Assembly (NCBI GenBank): GCA_009760885.1 | Contig: CM019703.1 | Location: 10,852,959 to 10,916,958, forward strand | Length of the DNA: 64,000 nt | Direction of reading: 5' to 3' | DNA from: Achatina immaculata | Taxonomy: Eukaryota > Mollusca > Gastropoda > Stylommatophora > Achatinidae | Shown: positions 21,241-32,040 of the stretch, in pieces | Layout of the letters: the number at the start of each line of letters is the position of its first letter | How positions within the stretch are numbered: the stretch's first letter is position 1 | Notes under the pieces: model-generated | Database searches by the model: none | Told to the model about the DNA's origin: nothing | What the model saw: only the letters and a program-made list of their open reading frames with translations | Program-made: the position numbers and the translations under genes

Positions 21241-21895
21241 TGAAACAGGATTCCCCTTACAAGGTGACTACTGGTTTGATTGATTCTTCTTGTGGAGTAC
21301 AGTTTCAACTTATAAGTTTCTTCTTGTTGCTGGTGTTCTAACCATCACCTAATTTTCTGTATTATACACTAAGAAAATACAACAAGACACCCAGGCTTTC
21401 CACTCCACAAAATTAGTACGAATACAACAACTTGAACATAACTTGGCAGTCTTCCGACCAAAACAAACTGGTCAACAATGAGAATTTCCACAAAGCCAAT
21501 TGGTGTAGTTTATCATCAGACAACACACATTTATTACAGAAATTCACAGCAACAAATGCCCGGCGTGAAATATCTACGCCACATGGGCAAGGAAAACCTT
21601 ACAATGATTTATTCATACCAAAAACCATACTTACAGGCTAACCAAGGACTGCAGCCACACAGAAAAAACAAACTAAACTAATTCTGACAACAAGACTCGC
21701 TCTACCCCATTCTCGTTCGCCCAACACGTCCATCCAGTTCAAAGTTCCACACATAGACTGCCTCACGACCCGCTTTTTCACACGGACCTTTCTAACGACT
21801 TTTTGCACACGGGCCTTCCTAATGACGTAGTCTACGCAACACAATTTATTAGCGCTACACAATTAATCTCTGAACAGAATTGCTATTCTGTTACA
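21241..21895 (-). repeat. LTR (3' LTR of the minus-strand element)
   Basis: A 655-bp repeat, same length as 24587-25241 at a constant offset of 3346. Minus-strand ends are TGTAACAG and CTGTTTCA, an imperfect 8-bp terminal inverted repeat. AATAAA lies at 21613-21608 on minus. A tandem duplication of about 26 bp at 21775-21826 (CACACGGACCTTTCTAACGA and CACACGGGCCTTCCTAATGA) sits in the U3 part and could be an enhancer. Small open frames inside are repeated identically in the other LTR and are not genes. Confidence 0.9.
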
Positions 21896-21900
21896 GAATA

Positions 21901-21914
21901 TCTCCCCACCCCCT
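21901..21914 (-). promoter_or_regulatory. Polypurine tract candidate
   Basis: The minus strand reads AGGGGGTGGGGAGA, 5 nt before the start of the 3' LTR. Position and composition suit the plus-strand primer of LTR-element reverse transcription. One T interrupts it. Confidence 0.65.
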
Positions 21915-23694
21915 AAAGGTGGATATTTGGCCATCAAATATCTCCAACAAAAAATTACTAACTTTTACAGAAAACTCTCCAAAAAAAAAATTAATCAAAC
22001 TAATCACTATCCAACACAACCCTAATTCTACCCACAAGGTGTACCAAGGTGTACAATATTCAATAACTACCTACTCTTATGTGTATATTCAACGCTATGA
22101 GTAGTAACGTATAACATATGCAATCTCCATAACAACCCATCCTATATCTGGCGCATGAGACTGTCCGCAACATGGACATAACAGGAAAATGAGTAAAAGG
22201 CAATCCACTTACAATAAGTCCTATACACATGAAATCATACTCACAACATTCCACCTAAAACCTCAGCGATCAAGAAACCTAATTCCTCCACTACCAACAA
22301 ATTTCCACTGCTAGAAACTCTTCCTAAACGAGATTCCATCTACATCAAAATGACAAAAATTCTTCCTACAACAAAACAAGTAAGGCTCTTGCTACACAAA
22401 ACAAGTAAAGCTCTCCTCTTTAGACTAATCGTGAGTGGTATTTATACTATCCCTACCCACTCAGTTTTCTCCATGCTGCACGCTTTTCCCAAGACCCCCG
22501 CTCAATGGTCTCAACCAACCTACCTCTCAAACAAGGGTACTCACTCTAGTAATTATTTCCTAAATACCAATCCTGGGTATAACCCCTAGCTTATGCTGCT
22601 ATAATATTCCCTTTCCCAAAAAGTAGAGTTGTGCCTGTCAAAACTTTCAAAAAACCAATCTACTTATCTAAATTATAACTCCAGGCTAATTCAAAGATAA
22701 TAATCGACTCTCAACATAGAACATCATACTCTGACCATACCCATAAACTGTTCGTGTGACATTCGGCTATACTCAGCCCATGTCCACTTCATATACAATC
22801 ATCTATTTCTATTATGTGTGATTCCTCAATACACATACATAGAATAGGTAAACTCTGGTACCATATATAATCTGCTATTACTGACAAATGCAGCTATATG
22901 CTGTACATACGCAGAATAGGTTCATCTGGGTTACAATTATTAATCATCCATTCTTAAACATATGTAAATATCCATTAAACATATGCCGAACAGGCAAAAC
23001 TTTGGTATCATATATAATCATCCATTCTTAACATATGTAATTATCCATTAACCATATGCAGAATAGGCAAATCTTCAGGTAGCATATATAGTCATCCATT
23101 CTTAACATATGTAATCATCCATTAAACATATGCAGAATAGGCAAATCTTTAGTATCATATATAATCATCCATTCTTAACATATGTAATTATCCATTAACA
23201 TATGCAGAACAGGCAAAACTTTGGTATCAGGCTAATCCACCTTTTATTTATCCCCAAAGGGACTGTGCCACGTACCATATGTACGCGCAACAAAACAATG
23301 TAATATCTAGGTCCTTAAAAGAAAAAAGACCCCCTCTGGTAATTTCACCTTAGGCTCGGTTACATTGAATCTGCATGTTCCGGCCTAGGTACCCAATCAG
23401 AGAACCACACCTGCTTGTGTAATCTCCTCATAACATCACATCCGTGGTAATAATGTCACATCCAAGCCAATGCTGTCACATCAAAGATAATTAACCAATT
23501 TGAACATGGTAAATGCCATAACAATTGGCTATTAATAAGTCATCATCAGTAATGTCACCTTATTCAAGGCTACATGATTTATCATCCATCCTAATTAACT
23601 ACTAATAAATCCGTTATACAAAAAATAAACAGAGGAAAAAAAATACATTCACTAATTGCTGCACAAGAACTATATAATCTATAAAACATTATGC
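21915..23694 (-). other. Interior of LTR element without coding capacity
   Basis: AT-rich sequence with no frame longer than about 80 codons on either strand. Includes the 72-bp tandem repeat described separately. Confidence 0.7.
22944..23229. repeat. 72-bp tandem repeat inside the LTR element
   Basis: About four units built from ATATGCAGAATAGGCAAA, GTATCATATATAATCATCCA and CATATGTAATTATCCATTAA, diverged at several positions. A looser relative extends left to about 22790. Confidence 0.88.
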
Positions 23695-24087
23695 TTAAGA
23701 GAATCTCCACTGCAGCCTTAATCTCCCAGGGCTTCTGGTACATTTCCAATGCACTGCATGACAAAGCCTAACCTCTTCCATAGTAACATGACTCTTTCTG
23801 GAAAAACTCAGACATGGAACCAATAATCTGTTTCCTCCTACATAGTACCAGCGAAATGTACCGTACAAGCTGCACTGATTCCCGGCAGGATACTGTTCAG
23901 GATCAGCTCCACTGGACCGGATACAAGCTACTGGTATGGCTTCATCCACTATGCTGCCTAGGGGCCAGGAGCTAGAGGTGCCCACCAAGATTCTGCAAGC
24001 TGGACATCGTCGCCGCCTTGAGTAGACGCCACCAAAGACTCGCCAACACACACCTGACGCCAATTCGAAGGAAGAAAAGGACGCCAA
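23695..24087 (-). CDS. Lone 130-codon frame in the LTR element, unknown
   Basis: The only sizeable frame on the sense strand of the element, starting about 500 nt after the 5' LTR. It is Ser/Arg/Cys-rich, beginning MASFSSFELASGVCW and holding SGADPEQYPAGNQC and RWYYVGGNRLLVPC. There is no CCHC knuckle, no major-homology-like motif, no protease DTG and no YXDD. It could be the decayed start of a gag-like gene or chance. The start is chosen only as the first ATG. Confidence 0.3.
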   Translation of the reverse strand: MASFSSFELASGVCWRVFGGVYSRRRRCPACRILVGTSSSWPLGSIVDEAIPVACIRSSGADPEQYPAGNQCSLYGTFRWYYVGGNRLLVPCLSFSRKSHVTMEEVRLCHAVHWKCTRSPGRLRLQWRFS

Positions 24088-24567
24088 TGCAACTCAACCC
24101 TTTTCCTAATCTAGACTCCTTTTCTTCTCCGGCAGAAGATGTCGGGAAGCCAATGCTGACAGAACTACCAACCGAAATTCGAACACTAGCTAGCTAACCA
24201 ACTCCAATCTTGACTCCTTAACTAACTACAAACCTATCAACTCCTAATCTATCTGCAGTCAGCTTCCAACACCTAAGCTAGCTATCCTTACTCTACAACA
24301 TATTTGCTGATGACCAAAACAGAGTCTGCCATTTTTGATAGCCGAAAACGAGGCAGGTCATCGACAAGGTAAGCAGGTCATCGATCGACAATCGTAATCT
24401 AGGGCATGGTACAATAGACAAAACTTTGTGGGTACTACACAACTGGAGACAAAAATACTACAACCTGGAGACTTGCCAAGACTTCACAATTAGAAGTATG
24501 AGCCGTGCATGAAACCAGCAGCCCACGAGCAACAACTAAAACACTTTGTGCCAGACCGTGAAAGAAA

Positions 24568-24585
24568 GCGCTGGTCACGGCGCCA
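24568..24585 (-). promoter_or_regulatory. Primer-binding site of the LTR element
   Basis: The minus strand reads TGGCGCCGTGACCAGCGC, one base (A) after the end of the 5' LTR. A TGG start matches the CCA end of a tRNA, as in most LTR elements. The particular tRNA was not identified. Confidence 0.8.
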
Positions 24586-24586
24586 T

Positions 24587-25241
24587 TGAAGCAGAGTTCT
24601 CCTTACAAGGTGACTACTGGTTTGATTGATTCTTCTTGTGGAGTACAGTTTCAACTTATAAGTTTCTTCTTGTTGCTGGTGTTCTAACCATCACCTAATT
24701 TTCTGTATTATACACTAAGAAAATACAACAAGACACCCAGGCTTTCCACTCCACAAAATTAGTACGAATACAACAACTTGAACATAACTTGGCAGTCTTC
24801 CGACCAAAACAAACTGGTCAACAATGAGAATTTCCACAAAGCCAATTGGTGTAGTTTATCATCAGACAACACACATTTATTACAGAAATTCACAGCAACA
24901 AATGCCCGGCGTGAAATATCTACGCCACATGGGCAAGGAAAACCTTACAATGATTTATTCATACCAAAAACCATACTTACAGGCTAACCAAGGACTGCAG
25001 CCACACAGAAAAAACAAACTAAACTAATTCTGACAACAAGACTCGCTCTACCCCATTCTCGTTCGCCCAACACGTCCATCCAGTTCAAAGTTCCACACAT
25101 AGACTGCCTCACGACCCGCTTTTTCACACGGACCTTTCTAACGACTTTTTGCACACGGGCCTTCCTAATGACGTAGTCTACGCAACACAATTTATTAGCG
25201 CTACACAATTAATCTCTGAACAGAATTGCTATTCTGTTACA
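24587..25241 (-). repeat. LTR (5' LTR of the minus-strand element)
   Basis: 655-bp partner of 21241-21895. By eye the two are identical except for four substitutions, all within the first 14 plus-strand bases (TGAAGCAGAGTTCT here, TGAAACAGGATTCC in the other). AATAAA lies at 24959-24954 on minus. Confidence 0.9.
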
Positions 25242-25312
25242 AATATAGACAACAAGAAGGCTTATGATAATACAGACAACAAGAAGGCTTATGATAATAT
25301 AGACGACAGGAA
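25242..25312. repeat. Minisatellite of about 30 bp, right part
   Basis: About two and a half units (TATAGACAACAAGAAGGCTT, ATGATAATA) continuing the array interrupted at 21240. Confidence 0.9.
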
Positions 25313-26050
25313 GGATAACTTGCTCTGATGGTGCCAAGAATAAACAAATATAACGTCTCTAGGACTTTCGCGAGAGAAAAAAAAAACTTAAAAGAAAAGG
25401 ATAAATAGATTCTCTCTCATACACACATGCACATAATCTTAAAACTGCGTCCCTTAACTCTTTCATTCCAAAACAGCACTGGCAGGGTTGGTAGATCTTG
25501 GACGTACATGCGAGTCAACACTCAGAGCAGTATCCAAGGCAAAGTCTAAATAAAATGAAACACCAGCACGTATCTAACCCAACCTTTAACTTTAAAATAT
25601 ACATTAATGTGCTTTCAGTTTCTTTCTATCAAAATTTCTCATCAAAATTTATCCCGACACACCACGGAGACTGATTTATGAGTGAAAGAGTTAAAGTTAT
25701 TCATCCAGTTCAAGTGCCCAACCTTGCTTCAACCTAGTTACCCTCCAGCCCGAATCGAGCCGGCTTCATGAAAACTCAGGGAGTTCAACCAGTTTCCTTA
25801 CTATATCGGATCACCTTGACCTTACTGTCTTCTACAATATTCTGTTGACAACATCAATATATCATGATTGACATCTTAAGACTTTTAACATTTAAACGTC
25901 CGTCACCTGCGATAGAGAACTGAGAATCAAAACTCTTTAGTTATCATTTGCGCTCTCTGAGGCAAATCAATCGAACCCCGTGAGCCAAAAAAAAAAAAAA
26001 CCCAAAAAACCCAGCGCGCCTGTTAACACAGTTCACTCCAACCCCCACAG
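25313..26050. other. Unassigned spacer
   Basis: No recognised element. An A run lies at 25987-26000. Confidence 0.45.
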
Positions 26051-26521
26051 ACATGCATTCACCGCCAACTATAAACCGAAGATTATCAATACAACCCCCA
26101 CAAGACATGCACTCACCTCCAACTATAAACCGAAGATTATCAATACAACCCCCACAAGACATGCACTCACCGTAAACTATAAACCGAAGATTATCAATAC
26201 AACCCCCACAAGACATGCACTCACCGCCAACTATAAACCGAAGATTATCAATACAACCCCCACAAGACATGCACTCGCCGCCAACTATAAACCGAAGATT
26301 ATCAATACAACCCCCACAAGACATGCACTCACCGCCAACTATAAACCGAAGATTATCAATACAACCCCCACAAGACATGCACTCACCGCCAACTATAAAC
26401 CGAAGATTATCAATACAACCCCCACAAGACATGCACTCGCCGCCAACTATAAACCGAAGATTATCAATACAATCCCCACAAGACATGCACTCGCCGCCAA
26501 CTATAAACCGAAGATTATCAA
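26051..26521. repeat. 54-bp satellite, about 8.7 near-identical copies
   Basis: Unit starts CAAGACATGCACTCACCGCC, continues AACTATAAACCGAAGATTAT and CAATACAACCCCCA. The unit is exactly 18 codons long and lacks stops in several frames, so long frames arise on both strands (for example 25980-26666 plus and 26525-25944 minus). These are periodic artefacts unless transcripts show otherwise. Confidence 0.94.
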
Positions 26522-26821
26522 TCACGAATTTCTAAGAGTGCGGTGTTACTTTTACGTTCTGCAGGCCAGTTTATTTTACAGACGGTGTAACAAGACATGT
26601 TGTCCAGTGAGAAATTACCCCGGGTTTTATATTTCTCCCCTCTGTAATATTCGAACATATGGATGAAAACTTGAGGTAGGAAAAATATTTCTTTCTGTCC
26701 TGTAAAATGAGGCAGGCTTTCCACAAATGGGGAAAGAGCTGGGGTTTTACCTCTGCGGCCCGCACTGCTGACCAGACATGGCGGTCCTCCTTCCTTCTGC
26801 GTTCGAGGTTCTTGGTCACTT
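26522..26821. other. Unassigned spacer
   Basis: Sequence between two arrays. No recognised element. Confidence 0.4.
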
Positions 26822-27045
26822 CAGATCCTGATCCCTGTCGACATAACAAAGCCCGCAGTCCTCTCCACATCCTGATCCCTGTCGACATAGCAAAGCCCGC
26901 AGTCATCTCCAGATCCTGATCCCTGTCGACATAGCAAAGCCTGCAGTCATCTCCGGATTCTGATCCCTGTCGACATAGCAAAGCCCACAGTCATCTCCAG
27001 ATCCTGATCCCTGTCGACATAGCAAAGCCCGCAGTCCTCTCCAGA
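26822..27045. repeat. 44-bp minisatellite, 5 copies
   Basis: Units AGATCCTGATCCCTGTCGAC, ATAGCAAAGCCCGCAGTCAT, CTCC with few substitutions. Confidence 0.93.
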
Positions 27046-27555
27046 ACCTGATGGGAGGCCCCCAAAGCTTTTGCCGCACGCTCATGTCCTTATGCCGTGC
27101 CTCACTCCTCAGGTCCACATGGTCTGGGCATTCGTGAAGGACACGTTCCTCTGTCGCATGGATACTCGTCTGTGTGAGGCATTCTGAGTCTATGTTGGTG
27201 CCTCAGTAGATCTTAGGTTAAAGCAGATGGTCTGCTGATATCTTAGTAGCTCTGTCTTTCTCCACTCTTTTCTTATAATAGTAAAAAACTGAAGAATTCT
27301 GATAGTGGCCTCCATAGTAACAACTTTGGGGCCTGACTTGGCTCTCCACGGCCCTTTAATATGAGTTATAAGGGGGGAAATATTGATAAGAAGATTTTTA
27401 AAAAAAAGAGAATTATGGATTCTCCATCAAGTTCTAACAGATCTTGAAAAAGCAAATGTTAAAATCGATGCTTAGCTTCTTCGTGTTGCCCCCCCTGCTG
27501 ATATGAGAGATTGTTCATGTCATTTTCTGGTGCCTGACATACATTACGTGCATGT
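27046..27555. other. Unassigned spacer
   Basis: No recognised element. Confidence 0.4.
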
Positions 27556-27628
27556 ATGTACCATGTCTGTGTAAATCTATGTACCATGTCTGTGTAAATC
27601 TACGTACAATGTCTGTGTAAATCTATGT
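27556..27628. repeat. 24-bp minisatellite, 3 copies
   Basis: Three units of GTACCATGTCTGTGTAAATC plus TATG or TACG. Confidence 0.88.
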
Positions 27629-27706
27629 GTTTGTTTCGTCATGTTACGTTCTTATCGATCCGTACGGGTTTCTGTTCGTTAGTCTATTTTTTTTCTTTAT
27701 TTTTCT

Positions 27707-27890
27707 GCCTGTCCGTCCGTCCGTCCGTCCATCCATCCATCCATCCATCCTATCTGTCTGTCTGTCTATCTGTCTGTCTGTCTGTCTATCTATCCATTCG
27801 CTCATCCACCCGTCCATCTGTCTGCCTATCTATCAATTTGTGTATCTGTCTGTCTGTCCATCTATCTATTTGTCTGTCTGGTCTGTCTGA
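27707..27890. repeat. Tetranucleotide block (CCGT, CATC, CTGT, CTAT)
   Basis: Successive CCGT, ATCC and CTGT/CTAT runs. Open frames rich in Ser, Val, Cys and Leu across it are artefacts. Confidence 0.92.
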
Positions 27891-28235
27891 CCAGCTATTT
27901 ACATAACTGCTAAAACTGGATCTCTGCGTGCTTTGCTGCATTTCTCATCTGTGTCTAGTATGTACAAGAAGGCATATATAATAATTCTTGCTATAATCTT
28001 CCATGCCGCAATGCTCCAGTCGGGCGCCGTGTCTCTGTCACTTTCGCAATTCTATAATATTTATTTTAGTAATACACCTTACCTGTTCAGCAATGGAAAT
28101 GGAATTCTGCTTGCCTATATATATATAAGCTTTGGAAGAAAATACTTAATGATTCACTGTATAATGTACTAGCTGGTTCTGCTCATTTAATAAATGCAAC
28201 ATCCTTATGTTAAATCAGCTCAGGACTTCTGTTAC
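27891..28235. other. Unassigned spacer
   Basis: AT-rich, no recognised element. Confidence 0.4.
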
Positions 28236-28470
28236 GGTGGTTCAATACTTTTCTCAGAGCAGCTAAAGACGTAGCCCGGGGTAGTTCAATACTTCTTCTT
28301 AGAGCAGCTCAAGACCTCTCTCATGGTAGTTCAATACTTCTTCTTAGAGCAGCTCAAGACCTCTCTCATGGTAGTTCAATACTTCTTCTTAGAGCAGCTC
28401 AAGACCTCTCTCATGGTAGTTCAATACTTCTTCTTAGAGCAGCTCAAGACCTCTCTCAGGGTAGCTCTAT
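28236..28470. repeat. 45-bp minisatellite, about 5 copies
   Basis: Units of GTAGTTCAATACTTCTTCTT, AGAGCAGCTCAAGACCTCTC, TCATG. The central three are identical. The unit is 15 codons, which explains the open frame 28323-28679. Confidence 0.93.
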
Positions 28471-28961
28471 ACCTCTTCTTAGTGCACACCTCAGTGCTGC
28501 TTTGTCTCCGAAACGGACTGCATAGAGATCACACGTATAATAAGCTGAAGACAGGCATAACTGAAGAGTGCATCCGTGCCACGAGAAACGTGACAGCCCA
28601 GCATCTGATGCAGGACGTCCTGGATATAAGAAGAGAAAGAAGAGAAAAAAAAAGCGCAAATCGTCATCATCAACACTAGTCCAGGCCAAGCTGTATGGGG
28701 TTATCGACAACTTCAGACGGGCACCTGCGTTCCTCGAGAATATCCATGCTGCTGTCCGAGAAAATCAGAGAAGAAGAAGAAGAAGAAGAAGAAGAAGAAG
28801 ATTCCTAGCAAACTTTCTTCCCCAGCTTCAAAAGAGAATAGGGTACTCTCAGGAATGGACTGAAGGTGGGCCCCTCCTATCGCTTTACGGGAAGTATTAA
28901 CTTCGAACCTCCAGCACCCTCACTCTCTATAAAAGATAACACAAAGAGTAAATGAAACCCT
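28471..28961. other. Unassigned spacer with AGA microsatellite
   Basis: Holds an A/G-rich tract at 28630-28655 and an AGA triplet run at 28769-28800. No gene recognised. Confidence 0.45.
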
Positions 28962-29215
28962 ATTATGCAGAAGTGGCACCTAGGAGATATGGTGTTAGTG
29001 CTCTTATTCCCCCCCCCCTCCACCCGACCTGTAGGCAATTAAGAGAATGACGTGGCCAGCATCACGCCTGGAAGTCTTTCCTTCCCAAGCTGCAGAAGAA
29101 ACTAGGAACACATTTCCACAGTTGGGTGACAGGGGCACCCCCGGCCAGATTCGAACAGCCAACCTTCGCCATGAGAGACTAGGAAATTAACAGTTCCATC
29201 ACTTAGGCGGCCCCC
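28962..29215 (-). repeat. SINE-A copy
   Basis: Minus-strand copy with a B-box-like TGTTCGAATCTGGCC (about 29157-29143) preceded by CTCATGGCGAAGGTTGGC, as in the reference copy at 19498-19727. The body carries a C run at 28989-28998. Its head abuts the next array. Confidence 0.78.
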
Positions 29216-29640
29216 TCCCCCTCTAAAAAGCCAGTAGGCTCCTCCCCTATCTAAAGTCAGCACTTAGGCGGCCACCTCCCCCTCTAAAAAGCCAGGAGGA
29301 TCCTTCCCTATATAAAGTCAGCACTTAGGCGGCCCCCTCTCCCTCTAAAAAGCCAGGAGGCTCCCTCCCTATCTAAAGTCAGCACTTAGGCGGCCCCCTC
29401 GCTCCCTAAAGGCAGCACTTAGGCGGCCCCTCACTCTCTAAAGCCAGTACTTAGGTGGCCCCTCCCTCTCTAAAGCCAGTACTTAGGCGGCCCCCTCCCT
29501 CTCTAAAGGCAGCACATAGGCAGCCCCCTCCCTCTCTAAAGGCAGCATTTAGGCGGCCCCTCACTTTCTAAAGCCATTATTTAGGCGCCCCCCTCTAAAA
29601 CCAGTACTTAGGCGGCCCCCTCCCTCTCTAAAGCCAGTAC
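29205..29640. repeat. Irregular minisatellite (ACTTAGGCGGCCCCCTC)
   Basis: Units of about 35-60 bp, all containing CACTTAGGCGGCCCCCTC and CTCTAAAGCCAG. The first unit overlaps the head of the SINE-A copy, so the array may have been seeded there. Confidence 0.85.
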
Positions 29641-30818
29641 AAATTATCTAAAGTAAAATCCACACATACAGATATCTAAAACGTTAAAACATTACTTAAG
29701 GACAGGTCTAAATTAGCAAATGCCCACTTTGATTTACGCCCTAAGCCGGAGCGTGATGCTGGTCAATGCCCACTGGAACAAAAAAAAAGTGAGTATTGGA
29801 CCTATTAGTTATGGCAGAACGCGTTGTGAGCTGCCACTATTGTTACGATTATTGATCCTTACAACCCCAGCTCTGGCTGAAGCCTGCGGCCCATCCTAAC
29901 CAACAATGATTGCCAATAATTCCACAATAAAAAGAATTATTGCAGCTAAAAATTGTTTATGCCGCGCTCTTATTTTGTTTCTTTCACCCCCGAAGGTCTG
30001 ATTCGGTGCACATTCTGAAGGGGACATATAAACGCGTTCAGCCGCGGCTTTGATTTGAGCAAACGTCTTTGTGAAGAAAAATGATCGCGCTGCTCCATTC
30101 CGGAAGCGAGCTGTTTCAGCAAAATGTGGCTCGGATTTCGTTTCTGCGCTGATCATAAATTCGGGCAATTCAGTGCAGTTTCCAGATTTGGCAGGACGTA
30201 ACGTCTGGGGCCTTCCATGCGTACCAAGCAATCTGCATGCATGGCACTGTTGTGGTCTTTCATTGTAGGTTTGCGACCCCGAAGGGAGAAGTCTGAAAAG
30301 TTTCTAACATGGTTGCAAATGAGTACAGTTTTAAAGCGTGCACCGTTTAGAAGATAAAAGCTTTATATTGAAACTAAATGCGATATGACGGTTTCAACAT
30401 GAAAAACAACTATGCTATTCATTAATTTATTCATCACGTGCTGACAGAAGAGCGTTAATGACCATGTTTCCCTATCTTTGCGATTCTTGGTGTTTCCATT
30501 TTTTCCTATGCCACTTGGTCAGTCCGGCGAGACACTATCCTTGTTGATCCCTTTTCCTTGTGTAACTTCGCTATATCTGTAACAATTTGTTAATGAGACA
30601 AACTGGACGTTTACCGCGTTCTTGTTTTCGAGCTTGTATGGCGTAATCTCGTTATATCTGTGATTTAGTTTTAGTATAGGAGAATATCATATTTATTCCT
30701 AATATATTGACAGCTGGGAGGAAAGCATTTGTTGTACGCGAACTCCTCCTGATAGATATTCTTCTTTCTTTCTATACAGCCTCTAATACAAATATCAGAT
30801 GCCAGCTTCTTACATCCG

Positions 30819-30821
<3 letters not shown>
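29641..30821. other. Unassigned, with one 111-codon frame
   Basis: The minus frame 30231-29896 starts MLGTHGRPQTLRPAKSGN and ends in a hydrophobic stretch (LAAIILFIVELLAIIVG). Base composition is more even than the flanks, but I recognise no family and no splice context. It could be an old exon or chance. Confidence 0.3.
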
Positions 30822-30876
<55 letters not shown>

Positions 30877-30893
30877 GAGAAAGAGAGAGAGGG
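30822..30893. repeat. GA microsatellite
   Basis: Nearly pure GA dinucleotide repeat with AAGA interruptions. Confidence 0.95.
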
Positions 30894-30967
30894 GAATGAT
30901 GTGTGAGAGGAAAATTAAAATCCACTCCCTTCGCCACGAGAAGAGAGCTGACTTCAGTCGCTGACTT

Positions 30968-32040
30968 ATAAAGTTTAGAATATCTGCTGTGAGAGGGCCA
31001 TGTTTATAAAATATCTGCTGTGAGAGGGCCAAGTTTACAATATCTGCTGTGAGAGGGCCATGTTTATAAAATATCTGCTGTGAGAGGGCCAAGTTTACAA
31101 TATCTGCTGTGAGAGGGCCAAGTTTACAATACCTGCTGTGAGAGATTAAAACTTACATTATCTGCTGTGAGAGGGCCAGGTTTATAACATCTGCTCTGAG
31201 AGGGCCAAGTCTATATTATCTGATGTGAGAAGGCCAAGTTTACAATATCTGATGTCATTCTTACTATTGGACCCTAGATGGCTAAGCTTACAATATCTGC
31301 TGTGAGAGGGTCATGTTTACAATATCTTCTGTGCTAGGGCCAAGTTTACAATATCTTATGTGACTCTTACTGTTGGACCCCTGATGACCAGGTTTACAAT
31401 GTCTGCTGTGAGAGGGCCATATTTACAATATCTGCTGAGAGAGGTCCATGTTTACAGTACCTGCTGTGAGAGGGCCATATTTACAATACCTGCTGAGAGA
31501 GGTCCATGTTTATAATATCTGCTGAGAGATGTCCATGTTTACAATATCTGCTGAGAGAGGTCCATATTTACAATATCTGCTGAGAGAGGTCCATATTTAC
31601 AATATCTGCTGAGAGAGGTCCATGTTTACAATATCTGCTGAGAGAGGACATGTTTACAGTATCTGCTGAGAGAGGTCCATATTTACAATACCTGTTGAGA
31701 TAGGTCCATGTTTACAGTACCTGCTGTGAGAGGGCCATGTTTACAATATCTGTTGTGAGAGGACCATGTTTACAATATCTGCTGTGAGAGGGCCATGTTT
31801 ACAATATCTGTTGTGAGAGGGCCATGTTTACAATATCTGCTGTGAGAGGGCCATGTTTACAATATCTGCTGTGAGAGGGCCAAGTTTACAATATCTGTTG
31901 TGAGAGGGCCATGTTTACAATATCTGCTGTGAGAGGGCCATGTTTACAATATCTCCTATGACTCTGACTGATGGGCACCAGATGGACAATTTTACAATAT
32001 ATGCTGCGATTCTATTACTATTGGGCCCCAGCTGGACAAC
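30968..32040. repeat. 1.07-kb minisatellite, 29-bp units, about 35 copies
   Basis: Units of ATCTGCTGTGAGAGGGCCAT plus GTTTACAAT, with GAGAGGTCCAT variants in the middle. Units near 31230-31270, 31350-31390 and 31955-32040 carry an extra block (TGACTCTGACTGATGGGCAC, CAGATGGACAA) found in the 50-bp array at 36330-36940. Confidence 0.93.

Larger units (their letters stand above)
21237..25245 (-). mobile_element. Non-autonomous LTR retrotransposon, 4,001 bp, with 4-bp target duplication
   Basis: Element 21241-25241 bounded by two 655-bp direct LTRs and the direct repeat AATA (21237-21240 and 25242-25245). Read on the minus strand it begins TGTAACAG, has a primer-binding site one base after the 5' LTR and a purine tract just before the 3' LTR, so its sense strand is minus. 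The 2.69-kb interior has no gag-pol: I see no protease, reverse transcriptase, RNase H or integrase motif, and only one frame of 130 codons. It therefore looks like a LARD-type passenger that depends on an autonomous partner. The superfamily cannot be set without pol. Confidence 0.85.

Noticed and set aside
21432..21862. Small ORFs repeated identically at 24778-25208
   Set aside because: They lie inside the two LTRs and are duplicated with them. No gene features.
25944..26666. Long repeat-protein frames on both strands
   Set aside because: Explained by the 54-bp unit being a multiple of three. No start context or flanking gene structure.
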